From the NCBI GenBank assembly GCA_009783635.1, contig WRDC01000004.1, positions 1 through 26,250 of the forward strand: a stretch of DNA of 26,250 nt, written 5' to 3'. This stretch comes from Methanimicrococcus sp. Its GTDB lineage: Archaea > Halobacteriota > Methanosarcinia > Methanosarcinales > Methanosarcinaceae. The notes beneath the pieces were generated by a model. That model was not told where the DNA came from. It saw only the letters and a list, made by a program, of their open reading frames with translations, and did not search any database. Position numbers and translations under genes: made by a program. This document shows, piece after piece, positions 7,888 to 15,104 of this stretch. Position 1 is the stretch's first letter; every line of letters starts with the position of its first letter.

Positions 7888-8730
7888 TCAGTCCAAATCC
7901 ATTTCTTTTTCGGGCTGAATGATGAATTGTTCCAAAATTGTTGAAATCACACGGTAGCGATTGGCTTCTCGTGTGACGAAGTCATTCACGCGTTTGACGG
8001 CGTACATATCCACGATCCAATCGGGTTCGGGATTGTATTGAATTTCCAGAAAAACAAGTCCGTAAGCCGGCGCAGGTTCGATTCCTTCTTCAAAATTTTC
8101 AGGGTCAAGCATTTGGCTGACCCATTCCAACGAACGGTTGCCGGTGCCGACAAGCGTCAAAACAGAAACGATTTTTCGAATCATATTCCACAGATAAGCG
8201 TTTGCAACGATGTCAATTTTGATAACGGACCCCTGCGTTCTGATATCCAGTTTTTCAACATTGCGGACCATTGATTTCGGATTATTTTTATCTTTTTTTG
8301 TAAAATTGGAAAAGTCGTGCTCGCCGATAAAAAGCTTTGCCGCGTCTCTCATTTTGGAGATGTCGTAGTCTTCGGAGTTTAAAATGTAACGGTATTTCCG
8401 GCGAACAGCGTGCCGTCTCGGGTCGAAATCATCGGCGACTTCAGCGTACGCCCACGCCCACACATCGCGCGGCAGTTTTGAGTTCAGGACGCGCGGGATG
8501 GCCATGCCGGGCTTGTCCGCGTAAAAAGTCACAACTTGGCTGATCGAATGAACACCCGCGTCGGTCCGGCCGGCCGAGGTTAAGCCGGCTTTTTCTAAAT
8601 CCGAAATAGCTTCGACTTCCAGCAGAGCTTTCAAAAGCTCGCCTTCAACGGTTCTTTGGTCCGGCTGAATTTGGGAGCCTGCAAAATGAGTTCCCTGATA
8701 TCCGATTTTTAAAGCAATTTTCATACGCAT
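7888..8730 (-). CDS. truA: tRNA pseudouridine(38-40) synthase
   Basis: TruA converts uridines 38-40 of the tRNA anticodon arm to pseudouridine. The product is 280 residues from the ATG at 8730. Visible motifs are the N-terminal MKIALKIGYQGTHFAGSQ, the catalytic loop AGRTDAGVHS with the nucleophilic aspartate at residue 57, FDPRRHAVRRKYRYIL, HDFSNFTKKD, and YLWNMIRKIVSVL in the second half, followed by EPAPAYGLVF. A TTG at 8736 and an ATG at 8724 are alternative starts. The TATA-like box only about 24 nt upstream of 8730 suggests a leaderless mRNA starting at or near this ATG. The gene is convergent with gpmI and lies downstream of the U32 gene, with which it may or may not be co-transcribed. 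Confidence 0.94.
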   Translation of the reverse strand: MRMKIALKIGYQGTHFAGSQIQPDQRTVEGELLKALLEVEAISDLEKAGLTSAGRTDAGVHSISQVVTFYADKPGMAIPRVLNSKLPRDVWAWAYAEVADDFDPRRHAVRRKYRYILNSEDYDISKMRDAAKLFIGEHDFSNFTKKDKNNPKSMVRNVEKLDIRTQGSVIKIDIVANAYLWNMIRKIVSVLTLVGTGNRSLEWVSQMLDPENFEEGIEPAPAYGLVFLEIQYNPEPDWIVDMYAVKRVNDFVTREANRYRVISTILEQFIIQPEKEMDLD

Positions 8731-8746
8731 CGTCAATTTGTTTGGT

Positions 8747-8757
8747 ACTTTATTATA
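8747..8757 (-). promoter_or_regulatory. TATA-like box before truA
   Basis: On the minus strand the sequence reads TATAATAAAGT, centred about 24 nt before the truA ATG. That is the distance between an archaeal TATA box and the transcription start, so a leaderless transcript is plausible. The same 13-mer, TATAATAAAGTAC, recurs on the + strand at 26001-26013. Confidence 0.45.
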
Positions 8758-8812
8758 CCCCGATGACTATTTATTCATTCCGATTTGACAGCCGTTTCAT
8801 TGATTGCGCGGA

Positions 8813-11779
8813 TTATTCAACGCCTTTGACGAAACTGCCCCGCGTAAAATCATTGCCGTCTGCGGAAACGGCGGCCGCCTCAAACGTATTTGAATAAACA
8901 TCCGCCAAGCCTTTTTTGTACAAAGAAATCAGAGCGCGCAGCTCGTCGGGCGAATGACCGATTCCGTCGATCCGAAAAGCTGAAACGCCCGCATGATACA
9001 GCTTTTTCAACAGGTCAAAAGCATTCAATTCTTTGGAATTAAAAATAAAGTTGCGATGATTCAAATCCTCTAAAACCGGAAACGCGTAATTTTTGGAATC
9101 CTTTAAAAGATATCTCAAAAGAGGGACAGTAGAATCGCCGGCACGCCGGTCAATCGAAAAACTTTCAGGAGATTCGGAAAGGAGCGAATGCAGAAGCGGA
9201 TGTTCCGTCACCATCAGCTGCTGGCGTCCATGAACCTGACATTCAAAAACAGGAAGTTTTGCCGATGCCGTCTGAGGGTTATAAGCACCAGCCGGCGCCG
9301 TCTGAGAGCCACAAACACCGGCCGGCGCTACCGGAGAGCCATAAACACCGGTCAATGCATTGATATTTGAAATGGAAAGCTCCGGTGACAAAGAAACGGC
9401 AGCCGCACCGGAATTGAAAAGCAGGCGCGCAGCTTCGGAATTGAAAACATTAACGGGAAAATCGGTAACGATCCGGAAATGTTTATCAAAGCGGGGGTCG
9501 GACCGGATGAATTCAAAGACTCCGAGATTCGAGGCTAAAATCCCCGTGAGCCCGAAATGTTTTAAATTTGAAAATACAGCTTCCAGCTTTTTAAAATCCT
9601 CTTCTTTTGTCACAAACGGCGTTTTATAGAAAATTTTCCCCTTCTCGGAATCCGTCAGCGCCGAAACGGCATTTTCCAAATCATTTGCCGATATGCCGTA
9701 TTCTTCTCCGGTGACCGGATCTTTAAAGAGGTCGCCGCCGATGTAAATGCGATCGGCTCCGGCATTTAGGGCAGTTTTTAACTCATGTATCGAATAAACA
9801 CAAACCGCTAAGACCGGATAATTTGAATTGAAACCGGAAAGCTTTTTCGAGACCGGTAAACCGCACGGTTGTGTTTGTCCGGCCGGCAAAATCGGCTGTC
9901 TTCGCTTGCTTAAAATGATTTCATTTAAAAGCGCTTGCAGAGCAATGTTTCGAACATTTTTAAATTCCCCGACCGGAATGAAACACGCTCCCTCCATTTC
10001 AACATTTGCCGACCGAATATGAAAAACGGGATGGCCGGCCCGAATCAGCAAATCCTCTGCCTGCTCTTTTGACATCGGATTTTTTTGGGCGGGCTCAATG
10101 ATGTATTCCGAGCGAACAGTAACACTGTATCCGTTTGTGTCCGCCGCGGAAATGATAATCGGAGAGCCGGGACAAAGAGCGCATTCAAAGGAAATCATGG
10201 TATTCAAAGAATCAACCGGCGACATTTTTTCAATCAATTCCGAAACCGGGAAAGAATCGGCGGAAGAATAAGAAGCTGTGTCGGAATCTGTGCCGGAAGT
10301 GAGAAGCAGATAACGGCCTAAATCCATATCCAGTGTTCCGGCGATATCTGAAATGTCTTTTTCGATGTCTTCCGAATCCGTCACCGGCAGTTTTTTGGAC
10401 AAGCTCTTTTGAAGCTCAAAATCAGATGTTTTGTAAACGAAATCGCCGGCAAATGGTGGTGAAACTGAATTTTTGTCAAATAAAACCGGCGCGGGAATGT
10501 CAACGGTTTCTCCGGCGGCGGCTTTACTGCAAATCCGGCGGCCCGAATACATCTTTCTGACAATGAAACCCTGCCGCGGGTCTTCGGCGGAATTCATGTT
10601 TTTTCCGATGTCACCGATGGAAATGCCGTCATGCGCGGATAAATCGGCCGTCAATAAAACGCTGATTTGAGCATTCCGCCGGTCAACGGCCGTAATTTTC
10701 CCAATCAGAAGACCTCTATTGTACGGCAGTTTCCGGCTCATCAAATCGTTTTCAGGATTTTTCAGGAAATAACCGTCAGTGAAATCGCGGTTGAAAAGTT
10801 TTTTAAGAATTTCCCGCTCTTCGGGCATCGGTTGATTATCCCTTGATTGATTATCCCTTGATTGGTAATCCCTTGATTGATTATCCCTTGATTGATAATC
10901 CTTCGAATGTTCCTCTTTTTTATCATTTCCGCGGTTTGAAACGATGCGGTCGATCAGACTTCTGTAAACTGAAACAACACCGGCCACATAGTCCGGTTTT
11001 TTCATCCGCCCTTCAATTTTAAAAGAGTCAACGCCTGCCGAAATTAATTTTTCCAACTCCTCCGACGCGTTCAAATCTTTCGGACTCAGCAGATATTGTC
11101 CTTCTGTGCGGACGGGGCGGCCGCTTATCAGCAGTTCATATCTCTTCCGGCACGGCTGCGCGCACTTTCCGCGATTGCCGCTTCGGGAACCGACTAAACC
11201 GCTGAACAAACACTGGCCCGAATAACAAATGCAAAGGGCGCCGTGAATAAATGTTTCAATTTCGACACCGGCTTCCTTGATCATTTTCAGCTCGGCGATT
11301 GAATTCTCACGGGCGGGGACGATGCGAAAGACGCCGTTTTTCTTCAAAAAAGAAGCGTGATATGAATTGTGGACTGTCATTTGCGTGCTGGCATGAACCG
11401 GAAATCCCGGATATTTCCGAGTCAGGAGGTTCAGAAGACCGATGTCTTGAACAATGACGCCGTCAATCCCCAAAACGTACAGCGCGTCAAACAGAACAAG
11501 AACCTCATCCAACTCATCATCCCGATAAAGCGTATTGAGAGTGACGTAAATCTTTTTCCCGAAAATATGCGCATAATCTGTTCCGATTGCCAATTCGATG
11601 TCAGAGAAATTGCCGGCATAAGCTCTTGCGCTGAAACGGGACGCGCCCATGTAAACGGCGTCTGCGCCGCATTGAATGCCTGCCAGCAAAGAGGCAAGCA
11701 TGCCGGCCGGCGCCAGCAGCTCAGGCGCCTGAAGCTCTGAAGAGCCGGCGGAATGAACAGTATGTTTTGAAGAAGACAA
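8813..11779 (-). CDS. U32 family protein (peptidase U32 / RNA-hydroxylase-like), long form
   Basis: The 988-residue protein begins with the U32 core: ELLAPAGMLASLLAGIQCGADAVYMG, then PVHASTQMTVHN, and the family signature ETFIHGALCICYSGQCLFSG near residues 175-194. Cysteines 183, 190, 206 and 210 match the [4Fe-4S] set of U32 enzymes. Characterised bacterial U32 members act in 23S rRNA or tRNA hydroxylation (RlhA, TrhP) or ubiquinone synthesis (UbiU/V); proteolysis is doubtful, and the function here is not assignable. A DUF3656-like middle and a second barrel-like half (YPVLAVCVYSIHELKTALNAGADRIYIGG, about residues 660-690) follow. Two low-complexity inserts are tandem repeats in DNA: QSRDN units near 293-316 and a 10-residue repeat near 808-837. 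The TTG start at 11779 is supported by GGGTGA six bases upstream. Confidence 0.88.
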   Translation of the reverse strand: MSSSKHTVHSAGSSELQAPELLAPAGMLASLLAGIQCGADAVYMGASRFSARAYAGNFSDIELAIGTDYAHIFGKKIYVTLNTLYRDDELDEVLVLFDALYVLGIDGVIVQDIGLLNLLTRKYPGFPVHASTQMTVHNSYHASFLKKNGVFRIVPARENSIAELKMIKEAGVEIETFIHGALCICYSGQCLFSGLVGSRSGNRGKCAQPCRKRYELLISGRPVRTEGQYLLSPKDLNASEELEKLISAGVDSFKIEGRMKKPDYVAGVVSVYRSLIDRIVSNRGNDKKEEHSKDYQSRDNQSRDYQSRDNQSRDNQPMPEEREILKKLFNRDFTDGYFLKNPENDLMSRKLPYNRGLLIGKITAVDRRNAQISVLLTADLSAHDGISIGDIGKNMNSAEDPRQGFIVRKMYSGRRICSKAAAGETVDIPAPVLFDKNSVSPPFAGDFVYKTSDFELQKSLSKKLPVTDSEDIEKDISDIAGTLDMDLGRYLLLTSGTDSDTASYSSADSFPVSELIEKMSPVDSLNTMISFECALCPGSPIIISAADTNGYSVTVRSEYIIEPAQKNPMSKEQAEDLLIRAGHPVFHIRSANVEMEGACFIPVGEFKNVRNIALQALLNEIILSKRRQPILPAGQTQPCGLPVSKKLSGFNSNYPVLAVCVYSIHELKTALNAGADRIYIGGDLFKDPVTGEEYGISANDLENAVSALTDSEKGKIFYKTPFVTKEEDFKKLEAVFSNLKHFGLTGILASNLGVFEFIRSDPRFDKHFRIVTDFPVNVFNSEAARLLFNSGAAAVSLSPELSISNINALTGVYGSPVAPAGVCGSQTAPAGAYNPQTASAKLPVFECQVHGRQQLMVTEHPLLHSLLSESPESFSIDRRAGDSTVPLLRYLLKDSKNYAFPVLEDLNHRNFIFNSKELNAFDLLKKLYHAGVSAFRIDGIGHSPDELRALISLYKKGLADVYSNTFEAAAVSADGNDFTRGSFVKGVE
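9267..9356. repeat. 30-bp in-frame tandem repeat inside the U32 gene
   Basis: Three imperfect 30-bp units start at 9267, 9297 and 9327 (each shares the GCCGGC / GAGAGCCA.AAACACC pattern). On the coding strand they encode ten-residue units such as VYGSPVAPAG, VCGSQTAPAG and AYNPQTASAK. The insert interrupts the conserved C-terminal half of the U32 protein without breaking the frame. Confidence 0.8.
10832..10901. repeat. 15-bp in-frame tandem repeat inside the U32 gene
   Basis: Units of TTGATTGATTATCCC (or close variants with GGTAATCCC or GATAATCC) start at 10843, 10858, 10873 and 10888, with a partial copy at 10832. On the coding strand they give the pentapeptide repeats QSRDN and QSRDY, a hydrophilic linker between the N-terminal U32 core and the rest of the protein. 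Confidence 0.9.
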
Positions 11780-11785
11780 AAGATT

Positions 11786-11791
11786 TCACCC
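11786..11791 (-). promoter_or_regulatory. Ribosome binding site that supports the U32 TTG start
   Basis: GGGTGA on the minus strand lies six bases before the TTG at 11779. It decides the start of the U32 gene, since no ATG lies close by in this frame. Confidence 0.6.
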
Positions 11792-11819
11792 GATTTTAGA
11801 ATGAAAAGGAATTTCTCAT

Positions 11820-11849
11820 AATTAACTTTGGCCTAATTAACTTTGGCCT
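11820..11849. repeat. 15-bp direct repeat in the hemA-U32 gap
   Basis: AATTAACTTTGGCCT occurs twice back to back (11820-11834 and 11835-11849). Nearby, a second imperfect pair with GAGTAATTTTTATTT-like sequence lies at about 11896-11936. Both are in the 177-bp gap downstream of hemA and upstream of the U32 gene. A T-run on the minus strand (about 11868-11873) could end the hemA transcript. Confidence 0.7.
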
Positions 11850-11956
11850 AAATCCGAAATCACAAAAAATTGAGACAGGAGCCGAAAAGGGGAAGAGAGT
11901 AATTTTTATTTTAAGAAGGGAGTAATTTTTTATTTCTGAGAAAGAACAAATTTGAA

Positions 11957-13210
11957 TTACTTGTTCTCGCGGATAATATTAAAAACGCGGGCCACGGCGT
12001 CCAATAATTCGTCGTCATCCGATTCGGCCGCGTTTCGGAGAATCTTTGTCGGGTCCGCCAAAATCTGATTCGCGATACTGTGCGTCAGGTTTTCCAGAAT
12101 CGTTTCTTCGAATTCGCCAATCGTGTGTTTCACGCGAAACTTATTCACCGCTTTCATTTTTTCTTCTTCGCGGATATCGTAAACATTGCGGTAAAGCGCG
12201 GCGATGATATCATCCGCTTTCTGACGCTTATACTGCTTGCCGAGCAGAATCCGTTCCTCTTTAATGATTTCCATAACTTTCTTGGCTTCTTCATTGCGCA
12301 TTTTAAGAGTCTTTTCACTGACAACGCGCAGATTATCAATGTTGCAGAGCGTCACGCCGCCCAATTCGCTAATTGTTTCTTCAATGTCTCGCGGATTGGC
12401 GATATCTACCATAAAAAGCGGTTTGCCGTTTCTGAACGGTAAAGAATCTTCAACCGTTTTTCTGGAAATCACATAGTGCGGCGCGCCCGTGGCGCTGATA
12501 ACGACATCCGCCGTCCTCAAATAGTTCGGGAAATCATCAAAAAGAATCGCTTCGCCGCCGAGCTCATAAGCCAGTTCCTTCGCTTTTGTGTAAGTCCGGT
12601 TGGAAATGTAAATGCCTTCCAAATTCTTGTCCGCAAGCGCCCGCGCGACCAAAACGCCGATTTCGCCGACACCGACAACCATAATGGACTTGCCGTCCAG
12701 CCCGCCGAGACAGTCTTCGGCCAGTTCGACCGCGGCCGAGCCGATGGAAACAGACCCTTCGTTGATATGCGTTTCTGTCCGCGCGCGTTTGCCGACCTGA
12801 ATCGCTTTTGTAAAAGCGGCATCCAAGACGCGGCCGATGGTCTTCTTTTTGACCGCCAGATTGTAAGCGTCGCGGATCTGGCCCAAAATCTGGTCTTCGC
12901 CCATAATCATGGATTCAAGACCGCAGGACAGCCGCAGAAGGTGGTTCAGCGACTCGTCATGATTATGAAAATCGACAATACGGGATTCAACGCCGATTTC
13001 TTTAGAAAAATTGAATAAAACGCTGCTGCCCTTTTCGGAAACAACATAAATTTCGGCGCGATTGCACGTTTTTAAAATGATACACTCATCAACCGCTTCA
13101 CTCTCATAGAGCTTTTCCAAAAGCTCTTCCGTTGCCAGCGGCCACGCGCACTCCATTTCCGCGACCGTTGCTTTTTTGTGAGAGATCACCATGCTTGAAA
13201 TTTCGTTCAT
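11957..13210 (-). CDS. hemA: Glutamyl-tRNA reductase
   Basis: HemA reduces glutamyl-tRNA to glutamate-1-semialdehyde with NADPH, the first step of C5 tetrapyrrole synthesis. The 417-residue protein shows the catalytic segment ILKTCNRAEIYVV with Cys49, the GLESMIMGEDQILGQIRDAY signature, a Rossmann motif VVGVGEIGVLVARAL, SNRTYTKAKELA, and the C-terminal dimerisation helices. ATG 13210 is preceded by GGTGAT at a 3-nt spacing (13214-13219). A 9-bp hairpin lies just upstream of that site. It follows the precorrin-2 dehydrogenase gene by 129 bp, so it may have its own promoter or be part of the heme operon. The substrate supplier, gltX, is about 9 kb away on the other strand. Confidence 0.97.
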   Translation of the reverse strand: MNEISSMVISHKKATVAEMECAWPLATEELLEKLYESEAVDECIILKTCNRAEIYVVSEKGSSVLFNFSKEIGVESRIVDFHNHDESLNHLLRLSCGLESMIMGEDQILGQIRDAYNLAVKKKTIGRVLDAAFTKAIQVGKRARTETHINEGSVSIGSAAVELAEDCLGGLDGKSIMVVGVGEIGVLVARALADKNLEGIYISNRTYTKAKELAYELGGEAILFDDFPNYLRTADVVISATGAPHYVISRKTVEDSLPFRNGKPLFMVDIANPRDIEETISELGGVTLCNIDNLRVVSEKTLKMRNEEAKKVMEIIKEERILLGKQYKRQKADDIIAALYRNVYDIREEEKMKAVNKFRVKHTIGEFEETILENLTHSIANQILADPTKILRNAAESDDDELLDAVARVFNIIRENK

Positions 13211-13223
13211 TAAATCACCGGCA

Positions 13224-13247
13224 CCGAAAATCTCGTATGATTTTCGG
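13224..13247 (-). promoter_or_regulatory. Hairpin in the hemA leader
   Basis: CCGAAAATC (13224-13232) and GATTTTCGG (13239-13247) form a perfect 9-bp stem with a 6-nt loop. It ends five bases before the GGTGAT ribosome site and 14 bases before the hemA ATG. There is no U-tract after it, so a translational control element is more likely than a terminator. Its function is unknown. Confidence 0.45.
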
Positions 13248-13339
13248 CAAACGGACGTAATACAGTCACCCGTCCATATGAACGTTTCCGAAAGAAAAGG
13301 CGCAAAGAAATAAAAAACTTATGAATCGGAAACTTTTGC

Positions 13340-14005
13340 CTACGCCTTGCTTTTCGCTTTTTCAAAATCCGACGCCAGCAAATTCCAGATTTCATCATCA
13401 TTCATGATTTCCCAAAGAATATCCTGCCGCCTCTTTTGTTCGGAAATTGCCGTTTTCAGATATTCGCGCATTTCGCTTTGAAGTTCGATCATTTTTTCAA
13501 AATTGTCATCAATGACGGATTCGATTTTCATGCGGGCGTATTTCGTCACCGCCGGACTCTCGCCGCCGGAAGAAACCGCAATCAAAAGTCCGCCGCGTTC
13601 AACAAATGACGGAATGATGACTTCGCCCGCTCTTTCCGTGTCGTTAATCAAAACGCCGGCCGTTTTGGCCATTGAGATGATTTTTCGGTTGATTTCGCCG
13701 TTTGACGTGGCCGCGATTGCCAAAAACGCATCAGAGAGACAATCAAAGATTTCACCGTCGGTCAATTTGGAAATATCTTTCCGGATGAAAAGAATCGAAT
13801 TGTTTTCTTCCATTTTCCGAAGGTCGGGCGTCAGGCTTGAACTGACAACCGTCACCAACGCCTTTTCAGCAAAACGTTTCGCTTTGCGTTCGCCGACAGC
13901 GCCGCCGCCGAAAATGACGACATTTTTATCCGTAAAATCAATTAAAAGCGGTAAATACGGATTTTCATCCTCATTTTTTGGAGATACGGACTCTCTTTCC
14001 ATCAT
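13340..14005 (-). CDS. Precorrin-2 dehydrogenase (siroheme synthase NAD domain, Met8/SirC-like)
   Basis: The enzyme oxidises precorrin-2 to sirohydrochlorin with NAD; some family members also insert iron. The 221-residue protein from the ATG at 14005 has the start of the domain LPLLIDFTDKNVVIFGGGAVGERKA (Rossmann glycines at residues 33-35 and 38), VVSSSLTPDLR, AIAATSNGEINRKI, LINDTERAGEVIIPS and the SGGESPAVTKYARMKIE segment. The usual T-D/N-D after AAT reads TSN here, so chelatase activity is doubtful. GAGG lies six bases before the paired ATGs (14005, 14002). It is 28 bp downstream of ahbB, which suits its role of feeding siroheme into that pathway. It ends in TAG, unlike every other gene I read here; six sense codons later there is an in-frame TAA. 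Confidence 0.9.
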   Translation of the reverse strand: MMERESVSPKNEDENPYLPLLIDFTDKNVVIFGGGAVGERKAKRFAEKALVTVVSSSLTPDLRKMEENNSILFIRKDISKLTDGEIFDCLSDAFLAIAATSNGEINRKIISMAKTAGVLINDTERAGEVIIPSFVERGGLLIAVSSGGESPAVTKYARMKIESVIDDNFEKMIELQSEMREYLKTAISEQKRRQDILWEIMNDDEIWNLLASDFEKAKSKA

Positions 14006-14033
14006 CGATTCCTCTTTAAATTCAAATTTAAAT

Positions 14034-14546
14034 TCAAATACGAACGCCTTTCTTTTTAAGTTCGCGTTCACTGAAGACTAATTTATAATCCGCAGCGCCG
14101 ACAGCCTCTGAGATTTTTTCGGCCGCGGCCCGGCATTCCTCCTGCGAACGGCCGTGAATCATTGTGTACATATTGTACGGCCAATCCGCAGACGGCGGGC
14201 GTTCATAGCAGTGACTGACCTCATCAAACGAAGCCATCTTCCGGCCGACTTCCTCCACTCTGTCCCTTGATATGTCCCAAACACCCATGGCATTTGCGGT
14301 AAATCCGAGAGCGATATGAGCGATGGACGCGCCGAACCGGCGGACCATTTTGTTTTCGATCAAATCTTTCAGACGGGCGACCACTTCCTCTTCGGAAACG
14401 CCGAGTTCTTCGGCGCACTTCTCAAAAGGCGAATGCTCAAACTCAATGCCGTCTTGGATCAAACGAATCAGCTTCTCGTCCGCTTCATCAACAAGATGCC
14501 ACGCCGCGTTTGCGTTTGCGTTTTCCTTTTCCCGATTTTCAGACAT
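14034..14546 (-). CDS. ahbB: Siroheme decarboxylase subunit (Lrp/AsnC-like fold), probably AhbB
   Basis: This subunit and the one encoded just upstream together remove two acetate carboxylates from siroheme to give 12,18-didecarboxysiroheme. The 170-residue protein has an AsnC-like helix-turn-helix (DEKLIRLIQDGIEFEHSPFEKCAEELGVSEEEVVARL), then VRRFGASIAHIALGFTANAMGVW, and the characteristic SHCYERP followed by WPYNMYTMIHGRSQEEC and the FSERELKKKGVRI end. It starts at ATG 14546 with GGTGA six bases upstream, overlapping the end of the preceding subunit by 8 nt, so translation is probably coupled. Despite the fold it is an enzyme subunit rather than a regulator. Which of the two genes is called alpha (AhbA) and which beta (AhbB) is my judgement from the HCY/HNY motifs and could be reversed. 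Confidence 0.85.
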   Translation of the reverse strand: MSENREKENANANAAWHLVDEADEKLIRLIQDGIEFEHSPFEKCAEELGVSEEEVVARLKDLIENKMVRRFGASIAHIALGFTANAMGVWDISRDRVEEVGRKMASFDEVSHCYERPPSADWPYNMYTMIHGRSQEECRAAAEKISEAVGAADYKLVFSERELKKKGVRI

Positions 14547-15102
14547 GGAAATTCACCTGTATTTTGAATTGGTTAATTGTCGGCAAATTCAGCATAGGAC
14601 AACTCAACTCCGTTTGTATTTCGGATAAAATCCGGTCCAGCCGTTCCTGCGTCGGCGCGGAAACCGTGAACCAAATATTATAATCTTCATTCCGAAGATA
14701 ATTGTGAGAGACTTCGGCATATTTGTTAATGACCCAGGACGCCTCATCAATTTGACTTTTCGGTACTTTTACGGCAGCCAGCGTATTGGTGCCGCCGATG
14801 CCGCGCGTATTGATGATAGGGCCGATGCGCCGGATAATGCCTTCATTTTTCAGGCGGGTCAATTTGGAAATAACCACTTCTTCGGTCGTTCCGATTGCCG
14901 CCGCAATTTCCTCAAAAGGATGTTTGGAAACCGGAAAACGCAGCTGAATCAGATTGATCAGTTGCCTGTCAATGTTGTCCAACTCAACAGATTTGACCTC
15001 CGCCTGTTTGAACTCGGTGGGTTTGAATTCGGCGGGTTTGAATTCGGCGGGTTTGACCTCCGCCTGTTTGAATTCAGCCGGTTTGTTTTTCATTTCGGTC
15101 AT
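14539..15102 (-). CDS. ahbA: Siroheme decarboxylase subunit (Lrp/AsnC-like fold), probably AhbA, with repeat-rich N terminus
   Basis: The conserved part starts at VELDNIDRQLINLIQLRFPV (helix-turn-helix) and continues with PFEEIAAAIGTTEEVVISKLTRLKNEGIIRRIG, TLAAVKVPKSQIDEA, the VSHNYLRNEDYNIWFTVSAP active-site region, and the LPTINQFKIQVNFHV end. It partners with the following gene in siroheme decarboxylation. The 187-residue protein carries an unusual N-terminal extension of about 35 residues made of pentapeptide repeats such as KPAEF and KQAEV. The ATG at 15102 lies only two bases after the ahbD stop; GGGG about eight bases upstream may serve as ribosome site. A second ATG at 15093 is possible, but neither start removes the repeats. 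The tail overlaps the next gene by 8 nt. Confidence 0.85.
   Translation of the reverse strand: MTEMKNKPAEFKQAEVKPAEFKPAEFKPTEFKQAEVKSVELDNIDRQLINLIQLRFPVSKHPFEEIAAAIGTTEEVVISKLTRLKNEGIIRRIGPIINTRGIGGTNTLAAVKVPKSQIDEASWVINKYAEVSHNYLRNEDYNIWFTVSAPTQERLDRILSEIQTELSCPMLNLPTINQFKIQVNFHV
14991..15085. repeat. 15-bp in-frame tandem repeat at the 5' end of ahbA
   Basis: Six 15-bp units (GTTTGAATTCGGCGG and variants such as GTTTGACCTCCGCCT) start at 14991, 15006, 15021, 15036, 15051 and 15066, with a partial seventh to 15085. On the coding strand they encode Lys-Pro-Ala-Glu-Phe type pentapeptides. The two central units are identical, which points to recent duplication. Confidence 0.92.
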
Positions 15103-15104
15103 TT

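Noticed and set aside
12476..13018. Long + strand open frames inside hemA
   Set aside because: They are shadows of the minus-strand gene, without ribosome sites or recognisable domains.
14034..15102. Two Lrp/AsnC-type transcription regulators
   Set aside because: The HNYLR and HCYERP motifs and position between ahbD and precorrin-2 dehydrogenase mark them as siroheme decarboxylase subunits.
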